Below, in pieces: positions 42,011-51,573 of a stretch of DNA of 64,000 nt. Under the pieces are notes generated by a model. The model searched no databases. It saw only the letters and a program-made list of their open reading frames with translations, and was not told the DNA's origin. The DNA comes from an uncultured Oscillospiraceae bacterium (GTDB lineage Bacteria; Bacillota; Clostridia; Oscillospirales; Oscillospiraceae): assembly GCA_947629915.1 (NCBI GenBank), contig CANRFN010000003.1, positions 1 to 64,000 on the forward strand. The letters are read 5' to 3'. The translations under genes and the position numbers were made by a program. Numbering within the stretch: position 1 is the first letter of the stretch; every line of letters begins with the position of its first letter.

Positions 42011-42868
42011 ATGGCTGAACAGATCGGGCCCGGCCCCATCGGCGATACCACCGGTATCCGGGAGGCCGTGTGCATTCACACCAGAAAGATCTTCGACAGC
42101 TGCCGAGACAAGGACTGCGTAGAGGACCTTCGCCTGTATCCCACCGTAAGCTCTCAGGCGGTGCTGGATCGCGCCATCAGCCTGAAGGCGGGCAAGGCGG
42201 AGCTGCTGTACGCCTACATCGATGTGGAGCCGGTGGGCTTCAACCGCGGGTACTACACCGTAGATGTGCGCTACTTCTACCGGGTGACGGCAGACGCCTT
42301 TGTGGGCGCCGCTCGCCCGGTGTCCGTGAGCGGCCTGGCCGTCTTTGACAAGCGGGCCATCCTCTTCGGCAGCGAGGGCTCTGCCAAGGTGTTCTCCTCT
42401 TCCGCGGCAGCGGGCGCACTGGATCAGCAGGGGATCACCGCCACCAATCTGCCCATCGCAGTGGTGAACTCGGTGGATCCCATCATTCTCTCCATGCGCC
42501 TGGCAGACCCCTGCGATGCGCCGGCGGGCTGCGCCTGCGCACCGGACGGGGCCGAGGTGCCCGCCGGCATCGCGGCCTGCTTCCCCGGGGAGCTGAACAT
42601 GGGCGGAGAGGGCCGCCGGGTGTACGTCACCCTGGGCCAGTTCTCCATCATCCGCCTGGAGCGGGAGAGCCAGCTGCTGATCCCCGCCTACGACTACTGC
42701 GTACCCACCAAAGAGTGCTCCGGCAGCGGCAGCAGCGGGGAGGAGGACCCCTGCGCCATCTTCCGTCAGGTGCAGTTCCCCACGGAGGAGTTCTTCCCGC
42801 CGAACACCATCGCCCAGCCGGAGGGCTGGCAGGAGACCAAATCCGCCTGCGGGTGCAGCTGCAGCTGA
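42011..42868 (+). CDS. Cysteine-rich clostridial protein, probable spore coat
   Basis: A 285-residue protein with no signal peptide or membrane segment. The N-terminal IREAVCIHTRKIFDSCRDKD followed by CVEDLRLYP is a pattern I associate with conserved clostridial proteins of the spore surface. It has about 15 cysteines, many in pairs (AGCACAP; a C-terminal CGCSCS), suiting disulfide or metal cross-linking. GGGAGGT precedes the ATG. The SigK-like promoter supports a mother-cell coat or exosporium role. The product name is inference. Confidence 0.6.
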   Translation: MAEQIGPGPIGDTTGIREAVCIHTRKIFDSCRDKDCVEDLRLYPTVSSQAVLDRAISLKAGKAELLYAYIDVEPVGFNRGYYTVDVRYFYRVTADAFVGAARPVSVSGLAVFDKRAILFGSEGSAKVFSSSAAAGALDQQGITATNLPIAVVNSVDPIILSMRLADPCDAPAGCACAPDGAEVPAGIAACFPGELNMGGEGRRVYVTLGQFSIIRLERESQLLIPAYDYCVPTKECSGSGSSGEEDPCAIFRQVQFPTEEFFPPNTIAQPEGWQETKSACGCSCS

Positions 42869-42967
42869 CCTAAATCCAGATGGCGCCGCGCCCGCGGCGC
42901 CATCTTGGCTATACCGGTTTTCCGGGGTGACCCGGCGAATTCCGGCGCCCAAATTTGGGAAAGACTA

Positions 42968-42996
42968 TTCTCAAGAGACGGGGAATCTGCTATAAT
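42968..42996 (+). promoter_or_regulatory. Promoter of the murB operon
   Basis: TTCTCA (42968-42973), a 17-nt spacer and a perfect TATAAT (42991-42996), 42 nt before the ATG. Confidence 0.65.
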
Positions 42997-43038
42997 GGGT
43001 AGCTGCCCGGCCCAGTCTGCCGGACGAGGAGGAAGATC

Positions 43039-43953
43039 ATGCCCCAACTGGATACATTGTTTCAGCGCCTGCGGCAGAGGCTGCCGGGCTTGGAGCTGCG
43101 GAAAGACGAGCCACTGAGCCGGTACACCACCTTCCGGGTGGGGGGACCGGCGGCCCTGATGGCCCTCCCCGCCACCGAGGAGGAGGTCCGCGCTGTGCTG
43201 CAGGAGGCATCGTCCCTGGACATCCACCCGTTTTTCCTGGGAAACGGCTCCAATCTGCTGGTGTCGGACAGAGGCTATCCCGGCCTGATGATCAAGCTCT
43301 CCGGGGCACTGGACAGCTGCCGCTGTGTGGAGAAGCGCATCATCGCCGGCGGCGGTATGCTGCTCTCCAGACTGTCCTCCGCGGCATTGGAGCACGGTCT
43401 CAGCGGCCTGGAGTTCGCCTCCGGCATCCCCGGCACCCTGGGAGGCGGCATCTGCATGAATGCCGGCGCATACGGCGGAGAGCTCTGCCAGGTGGTGGCA
43501 TCGGTCCGGGTGATGGATGGGCAGGGAAACGCGGAAGACCTGCCCCGGGAGGCCTGCGATTTCGGCTACCGGCACTCCGCCTTTCTGGACGGTCAGCGGC
43601 TGGTGCTCTCGGCAGTACTGGAGCTCACCCCAGGCGATCCCCAGGCCATCCGGCGGCAGATGGAGGAGCTGGGCAGGAGACGCCGGGAAAAGCAGCCCCT
43701 GGAGTACCCCAGCGCCGGCTCCACTTTTAAGCGGCCACCGGGACATTATGCCGCCGCCCTGATCGACCAGTGCGGCCTGAAGGGACTGACGGTGGGCGGG
43801 GCACAGGTGTCTGAAAAGCATGCGGGGTTTGTGATCAACCGCGGCGGGGCCACCTGCGCCGATATCCACACCCTGATGGAACGGGTACAGGGCGAAGTAT
43901 TCCGGCAGACCGGCGTGATGCTGGAGCCTGAAGTCCGCTATCTGGGCGATTGA
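43039..43953 (+). CDS. murB: UDP-N-acetylenolpyruvoylglucosamine reductase MurB
   Basis: A 304-residue FAD enzyme of peptidoglycan precursor synthesis. Landmarks: RYTTFRVGGPA (~28-38), LGNGSNLLVSD (~70-80), GLEFASGIPGTLGGGICMNAG (in two adjoining blocks, ~125-145), the catalytic Ser in YPSAGSTFKRP (~225) and GFVINRGGAT. It is the type II (short) form usual in Firmicutes. First gene of murB-rapZ-yvcK-whiA. Confidence 0.96.
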   Translation: MPQLDTLFQRLRQRLPGLELRKDEPLSRYTTFRVGGPAALMALPATEEEVRAVLQEASSLDIHPFFLGNGSNLLVSDRGYPGLMIKLSGALDSCRCVEKRIIAGGGMLLSRLSSAALEHGLSGLEFASGIPGTLGGGICMNAGAYGGELCQVVASVRVMDGQGNAEDLPREACDFGYRHSAFLDGQRLVLSAVLELTPGDPQAIRRQMEELGRRRREKQPLEYPSAGSTFKRPPGHYAAALIDQCGLKGLTVGGAQVSEKHAGFVINRGGATCADIHTLMERVQGEVFRQTGVMLEPEVRYLGD

Positions 43954-43984
43954 CTGCCAACATCTGAGAGAGGATGGGTTCTTC

Positions 43985-44848
43985 TTGAAATTTCTCATTG
44001 TGTCCGGCCTCTCCGGGGCCGGGAAGTCCACCATCATGTCCATCCTGGAGGACAGCGGCTTTTTCTGTGTGGACAATCTGCCGCCGGTGCTGATCCCCAA
44101 GTTCGCGGAGATCTGTCAGGCGGGCAGCGGCCTCTACGAGCGGGTGGCCATGGTCTGCGACATCCGGGCCGGGGAGACCTTTGACGGCCTCTTTGAGTCC
44201 CTGGGCATCCTGCAGGAGCAGCACTTCCCGTACAAGATTCTATTTGTGGAGGCGGACAACGCCACCATCATCCAGCGGTACAAGGAGACCCGCCGGCTCC
44301 ACCCCCTGATGGAGGAGGCCGGCTCCCTGGTCCAGGCGGTGGAGCGGGAGCGGGCCGCCATGGAGCCCGTCCGCAACCGGGCAGACTACATCATCACCAC
44401 CTCCAGCCAGCCGGTGAAAAAGCTCCGGGGCCTGATTCTGGACATGTTTGCCCCGGAGGGGAACGGCCGGCAGGAGATGAGCATCACGGTGACCTCCTTT
44501 GGCTTCAAGTACGGCATCCCCCTGGAGGCAGATATGGTCTTTGACGTCCGCTTCCTGCCCAACCCCTTCTATGTACAGGAGCTCCGGCAGCTCACCGGCC
44601 TGGACGCCGGGGTGCGGGACTACGTGTATCAGTATCCGGAGACCACCACCTTCATGGAGCACCTCCAGGAGATGATCGCCTTTCTGCTCCCCCACTTTGT
44701 GGAAGAGGGGAAGACCGCTCTCGTAATCGCCGTGGGCTGCACCGGCGGCCGGCACCGCTCTGTGGCCGTCACCCACGCCCTCACCGAGTACATCCAGAGC
44801 CTGGGCTATGCCGCGGCCGAGACCCACCGGGATATGACCCGGGCGTGA
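43985..44848 (+). CDS. rapZ: RNase adapter / nucleotide-binding protein RapZ (YvcJ)
   Basis: A 287-residue protein with Walker A GLSGAGKST (~8-16), VDNLPP (~30) and the C-terminal VGCTGGRHRSV (~252). In Bacillota the homologue YvcJ binds nucleotides and affects competence; the E. coli protein guides RNase E decay of an sRNA and senses GlcN6P. It begins with TTG (43985) behind AGAGGATG. It overlaps yvcK by four bases. Confidence 0.94.
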   Translation: MKFLIVSGLSGAGKSTIMSILEDSGFFCVDNLPPVLIPKFAEICQAGSGLYERVAMVCDIRAGETFDGLFESLGILQEQHFPYKILFVEADNATIIQRYKETRRLHPLMEEAGSLVQAVERERAAMEPVRNRADYIITTSSQPVKKLRGLILDMFAPEGNGRQEMSITVTSFGFKYGIPLEADMVFDVRFLPNPFYVQELRQLTGLDAGVRDYVYQYPETTTFMEHLQEMIAFLLPHFVEEGKTALVIAVGCTGGRHRSVAVTHALTEYIQSLGYAAAETHRDMTRA

Positions 44849-45849
44849 CCATGGGCAAGCGGAAACGAAGTCGCGGACCTGCCATTGTGGCGGTGGGCGG
44901 CGGCACAGGTCTGTCCACCATTCTCCGCGGTTTGAAGCAGTGCACAGACGATCTCACAGCCATCGTCACCGTGGCAGATGACGGCGGCGGCTCCGGCGTG
45001 CTCCGGGAGGATCTGGGCATGCTCCCCCCGGGAGACATCCGCCACTGCATGGAGGCCCTGGCGGATCAGGAGTCCTTGATGCAGCAGCTTTTGGCCTACC
45101 GCTATCCGGATGGGCGCCTGGCCGGGCAGGCATTTGGAAACCTGCTCCTGGCGGCGCTGAACGGGGTGAGCGGCAGCTTTGACCAGGCGGTGGCCCGGAT
45201 GGGAGAGATTCTGGCCATCACGGGACAGATCCTCCCGGTGACCAACACCGATGTGCAGCTGGAGGCCGTCTTTGACGATGGCAGCACGGTGCTGGGGGAG
45301 TCCAAGATCTGCCTCTTCAAGAAGGAGAAGGCCTGCCGGGTGCACCATGTGCGGCTGCTCCCGGAGCACCCGCCAGCCCTTCCGGCAGCGGTGGAGGCCA
45401 TCCGCCGGGCGGAGGTGCTGCTGCTGGGGCCGGGCAGCCTCTACACCAGCGTGATCCCCAACCTCCTCGTGGGCGGCATCGCCGAGGCCATGCAGGAGAG
45501 CCGGGCCCTGAAGATCTACATCAGCAACATCATGACAGAGGACGGGGAGACCGAGGGCATGACCGCCGCCGATCACCTCAGCGCCTTGCTGGAACACGGC
45601 GGACCTGGGCTCATCCAGATCTGCCTCTGCAACAACCAGCCCTTTGACGGGGAAGTGCTGGAGCGGTACCACGCGGAGAACGCCGTGCCGCTGCTGGTGG
45701 ACCCCCAGGACATCGCCCTTTTGGGGGCGGAGGCGGTGCTGCGCCCCCTGGCAGACGACACCGGCCACCTCGCCCGGCACAGCGGAAAAAAGGTGGCCGA
45801 GGCGGTGATGGAGCTCTATCACCAGCGGGCAGACACCCGTATCTTCTGA
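44845..45849 (+). CDS. yvcK: Gluconeogenesis factor YvcK (CofD-like)
   Basis: A 334-residue Rossmann-like protein with IVAVGGGTGLSTILRGLK (~13-30) and VADDGGGSGVLRE (~44-56). In B. subtilis it binds UDP-sugars and is needed for cell shape on gluconeogenic media. It starts with GTG in the rapZ stop region or ATG at 44851; no strong ribosome site is visible, so translation probably relies on coupling. Confidence 0.94.
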   Translation: MTMGKRKRSRGPAIVAVGGGTGLSTILRGLKQCTDDLTAIVTVADDGGGSGVLREDLGMLPPGDIRHCMEALADQESLMQQLLAYRYPDGRLAGQAFGNLLLAALNGVSGSFDQAVARMGEILAITGQILPVTNTDVQLEAVFDDGSTVLGESKICLFKKEKACRVHHVRLLPEHPPALPAAVEAIRRAEVLLLGPGSLYTSVIPNLLVGGIAEAMQESRALKIYISNIMTEDGETEGMTAADHLSALLEHGGPGLIQICLCNNQPFDGEVLERYHAENAVPLLVDPQDIALLGAEAVLRPLADDTGHLARHSGKKVAEAVMELYHQRADTRIF

Positions 45850-45891
45850 GCGGAGCGAGACGCAGATACAGACAGAGAGGAGAATTCGTCC

Positions 45892-46824
45892 ATGGGATTC
45901 GCCGCAGAGGTGAAGGAGGAACTCTGTAAGGTGCCCTTAAAGCGGCGCTGCTGCGCCGTGGCGGAGGCCTACGGGGTTCTGCTCTTCTGCAACACCTTTC
46001 AGCCCCAGCAGGTGCGGATCATCACAGAGTCCCGGTCTTTCAAGGCCAGGCTGCCCCACCTCTTTCGGAAGGCCTTTCGGGTGGATTTTGACACCGTGCC
46101 CCCGCCGGGTGAGGGGAAGGGCACCTTCCTCATCGACCAGCCGGAGAAGATGCACGCCATCTACCAGGCCTTCGGGCTGGAGTGGCCGGGCTCCGTGTCC
46201 CTGCACATCAACCTGGCGCTGCTGGAGGATGAGCACGACCGCAAGGCATTCCTCCGGGGGGCATTTCTGGCCGGGGGCGCCATCACGGACCCCATGAAGG
46301 GGTTTCACATGGAGATCGACACCACCCACTACAGCGTGGGGCGGGAGACCCCGGCGCTGCTCCAGGAGATGGGGTTTGAGCCCAAGCTGGCCTGCCGGAA
46401 GGGGAGCCAGATCATCTACTTCAAGCAGAGCAATCACATTGAGGACATTCTCATCACCATTGGGGCCCCCGCTGCCGCCATGACCGTCATGACCGCCAAG
46501 CGGGCCCGGGACATCCGGGGCAGCGTGAACCGCCAGGTGAATTGCGACAGCGCCAACCTGGACAAGTCTGTGGAGGCGGCCCAGGAACAGCTGGACGCCA
46601 TCCGAACGCTGGAGGAGGCGGGGGTGCTGCCCACCCTCTCCGGCAAGCTCCAGTACGCCGCCCGACTGCGGCTGGACCACGCGGAGCTCTCCCTGGCCCA
46701 GTTGGCGGCCCTCTGCGACCCGCCCCTGAGCAAGTCCGCCCTGAACCACCGGCTGCACAAGCTGGTGGACCTGGCAAAAGACCTGGAGACGGCCCAGGCC
46801 GCCCCCCAGGAGCAGTCTTCTTAG
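45892..46824 (+). CDS. whiA: DNA-binding protein WhiA
   Basis: A 310-residue protein with an N-terminal LAGLIDADG-like domain (LRGAFLAGGAITDP, ~125) and a C-terminal helix-turn-helix (LAALCDPPLSKSALNHRLHKL, ~280). WhiA affects division and, in actinomycetes, sporulation. The ATG at 45892 follows AGAGGAG. Its stop codon lies four bases before the AT-rich island with insertion-sequence debris. Confidence 0.95.
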   Translation: MGFAAEVKEELCKVPLKRRCCAVAEAYGVLLFCNTFQPQQVRIITESRSFKARLPHLFRKAFRVDFDTVPPPGEGKGTFLIDQPEKMHAIYQAFGLEWPGSVSLHINLALLEDEHDRKAFLRGAFLAGGAITDPMKGFHMEIDTTHYSVGRETPALLQEMGFEPKLACRKGSQIIYFKQSNHIEDILITIGAPAAAMTVMTAKRARDIRGSVNRQVNCDSANLDKSVEAAQEQLDAIRTLEEAGVLPTLSGKLQYAARLRLDHAELSLAQLAALCDPPLSKSALNHRLHKLVDLAKDLETAQAAPQEQSS

Positions 46825-47176
46825 AACCTATCTGACATAGTTTCGTAATTAACAGCAGATTATTAGAATTATCGTAAAGTAAAACCAGCCTTGAAAAGGC
46901 TGGTTGATAATTCTGATAATCTCATTGAACTAAGTGCGGGCATCCGTAGCCGCCAATCTGATTACAAGGTGCTATCAAAAAGCTCCCTAGTAATTTAAAA
47001 CAGGCAGTAATCAAACGTTGTACCAAGCGGGGCCATATTGGGCGTATGCATGCTTATCGTTTAATTGCATTGCCCATTTTACCACATAATGAGTGATTGC
47101 GCAAGGCCCCGCGTTTAGAATTGCCCAAGCTGGAAGCCATGCCCACCCCGCGAAGCGGTTAGTTCAAGAAAAATTA
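46825..47176. other. AT-rich intergenic island with IS-end-like sequence
   Basis: This stretch is much richer in A+T than its neighbours. It begins with AGAACCTATCTGACATAG (46823-46840), which looks like the terminal repeat of an IS5-type element, and holds a long hairpin. No coding frame with family features is present. Confidence 0.5.
46858..46921. repeat. 64-nt long hairpin in the AT-rich island
   Basis: An inner 8-bp stem AACCAGCC/GGCTGGTT with loop TTGAAAA is extended by an outer 16-nt arm pair (46858-46873 with 46906-46921; 15 of 16 positions pair), with one 9-nt bulge. It may terminate the whiA operon, but no T-run follows, or it may be part of a mobile element. Confidence 0.6.
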
Positions 47177-47205
47177 TTGCACCCGCTTCCGATCTGTGGT
47201 AGAAT
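47177..47205 (+). promoter_or_regulatory. Promoter of the IS630-like HTH gene
   Basis: TTGCAC (47177-47182), a 17-nt spacer and TAGAAT (47200-47205). Confidence 0.6.
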
Positions 47206-47225
47206 CTGGTCGGAGGCGATGACCA

Positions 47226-47702
47226 ATGTATACCAGACAGCACGAGAGCGATCCGGCCATCCTGCTGGCAGAAGCAGAGAACCTCGCTTTTGATCCCGCC
47301 GACCCGAAGTTTGCACAGCGCGTCAAGCTTGTCTGCATGGTGCTGAGGGATGGAATGAGTCCCGCCCAGGTGGCGGAAATCAGCGGATACTCCAAGCGAT
47401 CCGTACAGGGATGGGTCAGCAAAGCCAAAGAGAGTGGGTGGGATACACTCAGATCCTCTCAGGTAGGCCGCCCAAATAAGCTTTCAGCAGTGCAGATCGA
47501 GGAGATCAAACACGCAGTGCTGCATGATCCTAAGGATAAGGGCTACGATGAATGGACAGGCAAAACACTGGCAGAGCATATCAGCAAAACGTACCATATT
47601 GAGTACGGAGCGAGCTCTGCAACGAAACTGATGGTTCGACTGGGGCTAAGGGCCATGCTGAATGAAAGGGCTGGGAGAACTCCAGGGAAAGCCGGCAGCT
47701 GA
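47226..47702 (+). CDS. IS630-family transposase N-terminal half (orphan)
   Basis: A 158-residue protein: first helix-turn-helix at ~42-65 (GMSPAQVAEISGYSKRSVQG), a GRPNKLS linker typical of IS630 transposases, and a second winged-helix (~112-145; WTGKTLAEHISKTYHIEYG). It stops where the DDE catalytic domain should begin, and no such domain follows in any frame. The codons AAA, ATA and TCC are used more freely than in the neighbours, which suggests transfer. GGAGG lies nine bases before the ATG. Confidence 0.65.
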   Translation: MYTRQHESDPAILLAEAENLAFDPADPKFAQRVKLVCMVLRDGMSPAQVAEISGYSKRSVQGWVSKAKESGWDTLRSSQVGRPNKLSAVQIEEIKHAVLHDPKDKGYDEWTGKTLAEHISKTYHIEYGASSATKLMVRLGLRAMLNERAGRTPGKAGS

Positions 47703-47743
47703 GTCGCCGCTTCCGCGGATACACCAGCCAGGAAAAAGCTGTA

Positions 47744-47959
47744 GACGGGAGGCAAGCCCCGCAAGCAGAGGGAAAGAAAACACTTGTTGACGGGGGCTAC
47801 TCCAGGAAGGCGTTTGCGGATCAAGTGCAGAGTCTCCTCCCGAATACCGAGGTCGAGGTAGGAAAGAGGAATGCGTTGCACACTTTCAGCGTGCTGCCGA
47901 AACGCTGGATTGTTGAGCGGAGCTTTGGGTGGCTGGAAAGTAGCACCCTGCAGCCCTGA
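47744..47959 (+). pseudogene. IS5-family transposase C-terminal fragment
   Basis: No start codon. The frame opened after a stop at 47741 reads KKTLVDGGYSRKAFADQV (from 47774) and later VLPKRWIVERSFGWLE (to ~47938), the conserved end of IS5-type DDE transposases including the catalytic Glu region. It ends 27 bases before the dnaE start codon. The N-terminal two-thirds are missing. Confidence 0.75.
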
Positions 47960-47986
47960 AACAAAAGAGAAACAGGAGGTGCCTCA

Positions 47987-50900
47987 ATGGCCTTTGCGCA
48001 TCTGCATCTGCACACGGAGTATTCGCTGCTGGACGGCGCATGCCGGGTAAAGTCGCTGGTAAAGCGGGTAAAGGAGATGGGACAGACCGCCTGTGCCATC
48101 ACAGACCACGGGGTGATGTACGGTGCCATCGAGTTCTACAAGGCCTGCAAAGCGGAGGGCATCAAGCCTGTGATCGGCTGCGAGGTCTATGTAGCACCTC
48201 GGACCCGCTTCGACCGCGTCTACGACATCGACGCCCAATCCCGCCACCTGGTGCTGCTCTGTCGGAATGAGACGGGATACCACAACCTCTGTAAGCTGGT
48301 CTCCGCCGGCTTCCTGGAGGGCTTCTACAACAAGCCCCGGATCGACATGGACCTGCTGCAGCAGCACCACGAGGGCCTCATCGCCCTGTCTGCGTGTCTG
48401 GCAGGGGAGATCCCCCGGCTCATCTGCGCCGGCAACTACCCCAGGGCGGTGGAAGTGGCCAATGAGATGCGGGACCTCTTCGGGGAGGACGGCTTCTACC
48501 TGGAGCTGCAAGACCACAGGCTGCCGGAGGAGCAGACCATGAACGCCGGCATTCTCCGGCTGCACAGGGAGACTGGCATCCCCGTGGTGGCCACCAACGA
48601 TGCCCACTACCTCACCCGGGACGATGCGGACATGCACGATGTGCTGCTGTGCATCCAGACCGGCAAGCTGCTGGAGGACAAGAACCGGATGCGCTTTGGC
48701 ACCCCGGAGTTCTATCTGAAGAGCGAAGAGGAGATGCGCTCCCTGTTCCCCAACTGCCCGGAGGCCATTGAGAACACCCAGAAGGTGGCGGATCTCTGCA
48801 ATCTGGAGTTCACCTTCAAGCAGTATCACATCCCCCAGTATCAGCTCCCGCCGGGCTACGCCACCGCAGACGAATACTTTGAGAAACTCTGCTGGGAGGG
48901 CTTTGCCCAGCGGTATCCCGATGCAGATGACGCGTACCGGGACCGGCTTCGGTATGAGATGGGCGTCATCCGGCAGATGAAGTTTGTGGACTACTTTCTC
49001 ATCGTCCAGGACTTCATCGGCTATGCCAAGCGCCAGGGCGTTCCCGTGGGGCCGGGCCGCGGCTCCGCCGCCGGCTCCATGGTGGCGTACTGCCTCCAGA
49101 TCACCGATGTGGACCCCGTCCGCTACGAGCTCTACTTCGAGCGCTTTTTGAACCCGGAGCGGGTCTCCATGCCGGATATCGACATCGACTTCTGCATCCG
49201 CCGGCGGCAGGAAGTGATAGACTACGTGGCCCGGAAGTACGGGGAGGACCACGTCTGCCAGATCATCACCTTCGGCACCCTGAAGGCCAAGGCGGCCATC
49301 CGGGACGTGGGCCGGGTGATGAACATCCCCTACGCCAACGTGGACGTCATCGCCAAGCTGATCCCCGGGGATCTGGACATCACCCTGGACAAGGCCCTGG
49401 CCAACAGCCGCCCCTTTGCGGAGCTCTACATGGGGGATGAGCGGGTACGGGCCCTGGTGGACATGGCCCGGCGCATTGAAGGCATGCCCCGCAACGCCTC
49501 CACCCATGCGGCCGGCGTGATCATCTCCGGCCGCCCGGTGGTGGACTATGTGCCGCTGGCCACCAACGAAGGTGTGGTGGTGGCCCAGTTTGAAAAGGGC
49601 ACCATCGAGGAGCTGGGCCTTTTGAAGATGGACTTCCTGGGCCTTCGGAACATCACGATTCTGGACGATGCGGTACAGCTCATCCAGGAGACGGACCCCA
49701 CCTTCCGCCTGGACAAGGTGCCCATGGGGGACCAGGCCACCTATCGGATGATCTCAGACGGCCGCACCAGCGGCGTCTTCCAGCTGGAGTCCGCCGGCAT
49801 GACGGACCTCTGCATGCAGATCAAGCCCAAGAACGTGGAGGAGCTCTGCGACATCATCTCCCTGTTCCGGCCGGGCCCCATGAAGTTCCGCCCCCAGTAC
49901 CTGGAGGGCTTCCGGGATCCCCGCACCGTGACCTACCGCCACCCGCTGCTGAAGGACATCCTCTCCTCCACGTACGGGTGCCCTCTCTATCAGGAGCAGG
50001 TGATGGAGATCTTCCGGCAGCTGGGCGGCTTCTCCCTGGGACAGGCAGACCTGGTCCGCCGGGCCATCGCCAAAAAGCACCTGGACCAGATGCAGCGGGA
50101 GCGCCAGGCCTTCATCTACGGAGACCCGGAGCGGAACATCTGCGGCTGCGTGGCCAAGGGCATCTCCCCGGAGCTGGCCGGCGCCATCTACGACGACATT
50201 GAGTCCTTTGCCGAGTACGGCTTCAACAAGGCCCACTCCCTGGCCTACGCTGTGATCTCCTATCAGACGGCGTGGTTCAAGTGCCACTACCCCCGGCAGT
50301 ATCTGGCGGCCCTGCTCACCTCCGTGCTGGGCAACCCCAACAAGATCGCGGAGTACATCTCCGAGTGCCGGGAGACGGGCATTGCAATCCTGCCCCCGGA
50401 CGTGAACGAGTCCGGCCCCTACTTCAACGTGGTGGGCAACAACATCCGCTTCGGCCTGGCCGCCATCAAGGGAGTGGGGGTCTCCTTTGCCAGCAACCTT
50501 CTGGCGGAGCGGCAGCACGGCGGCCCCTTTGTCTCCTTCCAGGACTTCTGCTCCCGGATGCAGGAGAAGGACCTGAACAAGCGGGTGGTGGAGAACCTGA
50601 TCCGCAGCGGCTCTTTCGACAGCCTCCACATCCGCCGCTCTCAGCTCATGGCGGTGTACGAGTCCGTGCTGGAGACCACCGCCAAGGTCCAGCGGATGAA
50701 CCTGGAGGGGCAGATGGATCTCTTCGGCATCCACGTCAGCGCGGCGGCGCCGGACATGAAGCTGCCGGACATCCCGGAGTTCTCCATGGGGGAGCTCTCC
50801 GCCATGGAGAAGGAGCTCACCGGGCTCTATCTCTCCGGCCACCCCATGGACGCATACCGGGACATCGTCCACCAGCTGAAGGCGGTGAACATCGCCTCTG

Positions 50901-51535
50901 TGCTGGCCTCTGGGAGCGCCCAGGACAGCCCGGAGGGCGCAGACGGCCCCCAGGGCTTTGCAGACGGGGCCTATGTAACGGTGGCGGGGATCATCTCCCA
51001 GGTGCGGGTGAAGAACACCCGAAACAACACCCAGATGGCCTATGTCACTGTGGAGGACGCCTCCGGCAGCATCGAGCTGGTGGTATTTCCCCGGGTGCTG
51101 GAGGCCAACCGCAATCTCCTGCAGAACAGCACGCCGGTGGCGGTGTTCGGCAAGGTCTCCCTCCGGGAGGAGAAGCTGCCCCAGATCACCGTGGACCGGA
51201 TGCAGCTGCTCCAAAAGGGCGTCCAGGTACAGCCCATGGCGGCCCCCCAGCCAGGGCCCAAGTCCGCAAGGCCCGCCAACGGGCAGAGCCCCCAGCGGCG
51301 GCCGGCGGAAAACCACAGGCAATACGAGGGCAAGACCCTCTATATCCGCCTTCCCAACGGGGGAGCGCCCTTGAAATGGCTGGGCAAGCTGTTGGACATG
51401 TTCCCCGGCCAGGACAACATGCAGGTGTACTGCAGCGAGGAGAAGCGCCGGCTTCGCACCAGAGGGCTCATCCACAGCGCTCTTCTGGCCGAGCTGCGGG
51501 AGACCCTGGGAGAGGAAAACGTGGTGCTGAAATAG
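47987..51535 (+). CDS. dnaE: DNA polymerase III alpha subunit DnaE
   Basis: A 1182-residue replicative-type polymerase. The N-terminal PHP domain starts FAHLHLHTEYSLLDGA. The palm carries GPGRGSAAGSMVAYC (~355) and PDIDIDFC (~397), followed by fingers, a helix-hairpin-helix region (~800) and the OB-fold (VTVAGIISQVRVKNTRNNTQ, ~995). The C-terminal tail has a Pro/Gln/Arg-rich linker (~1085-1115). The ATG follows CAGGAGGT. Confidence 0.96.
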   Translation: MAFAHLHLHTEYSLLDGACRVKSLVKRVKEMGQTACAITDHGVMYGAIEFYKACKAEGIKPVIGCEVYVAPRTRFDRVYDIDAQSRHLVLLCRNETGYHNLCKLVSAGFLEGFYNKPRIDMDLLQQHHEGLIALSACLAGEIPRLICAGNYPRAVEVANEMRDLFGEDGFYLELQDHRLPEEQTMNAGILRLHRETGIPVVATNDAHYLTRDDADMHDVLLCIQTGKLLEDKNRMRFGTPEFYLKSEEEMRSLFPNCPEAIENTQKVADLCNLEFTFKQYHIPQYQLPPGYATADEYFEKLCWEGFAQRYPDADDAYRDRLRYEMGVIRQMKFVDYFLIVQDFIGYAKRQGVPVGPGRGSAAGSMVAYCLQITDVDPVRYELYFERFLNPERVSMPDIDIDFCIRRRQEVIDYVARKYGEDHVCQIITFGTLKAKAAIRDVGRVMNIPYANVDVIAKLIPGDLDITLDKALANSRPFAELYMGDERVRALVDMARRIEGMPRNASTHAAGVIISGRPVVDYVPLATNEGVVVAQFEKGTIEELGLLKMDFLGLRNITILDDAVQLIQETDPTFRLDKVPMGDQATYRMISDGRTSGVFQLESAGMTDLCMQIKPKNVEELCDIISLFRPGPMKFRPQYLEGFRDPRTVTYRHPLLKDILSSTYGCPLYQEQVMEIFRQLGGFSLGQADLVRRAIAKKHLDQMQRERQAFIYGDPERNICGCVAKGISPELAGAIYDDIESFAEYGFNKAHSLAYAVISYQTAWFKCHYPRQYLAALLTSVLGNPNKIAEYISECRETGIAILPPDVNESGPYFNVVGNNIRFGLAAIKGVGVSFASNLLAERQHGGPFVSFQDFCSRMQEKDLNKRVVENLIRSGSFDSLHIRRSQLMAVYESVLETTAKVQRMNLEGQMDLFGIHVSAAAPDMKLPDIPEFSMGELSAMEKELTGLYLSGHPMDAYRDIVHQLKAVNIASVLASGSAQDSPEGADGPQGFADGAYVTVAGIISQVRVKNTRNNTQMAYVTVEDASGSIELVVFPRVLEANRNLLQNSTPVAVFGKVSLREEKLPQITVDRMQLLQKGVQVQPMAAPQPGPKSARPANGQSPQRRPAENHRQYEGKTLYIRLPNGGAPLKWLGKLLDMFPGQDNMQVYCSEEKRRLRTRGLIHSALLAELRETLGEENVVLK

Positions 51536-51573
51536 AGACGGAACCGAGGCAGGGAGGCCTCCAACGAGCAGAG

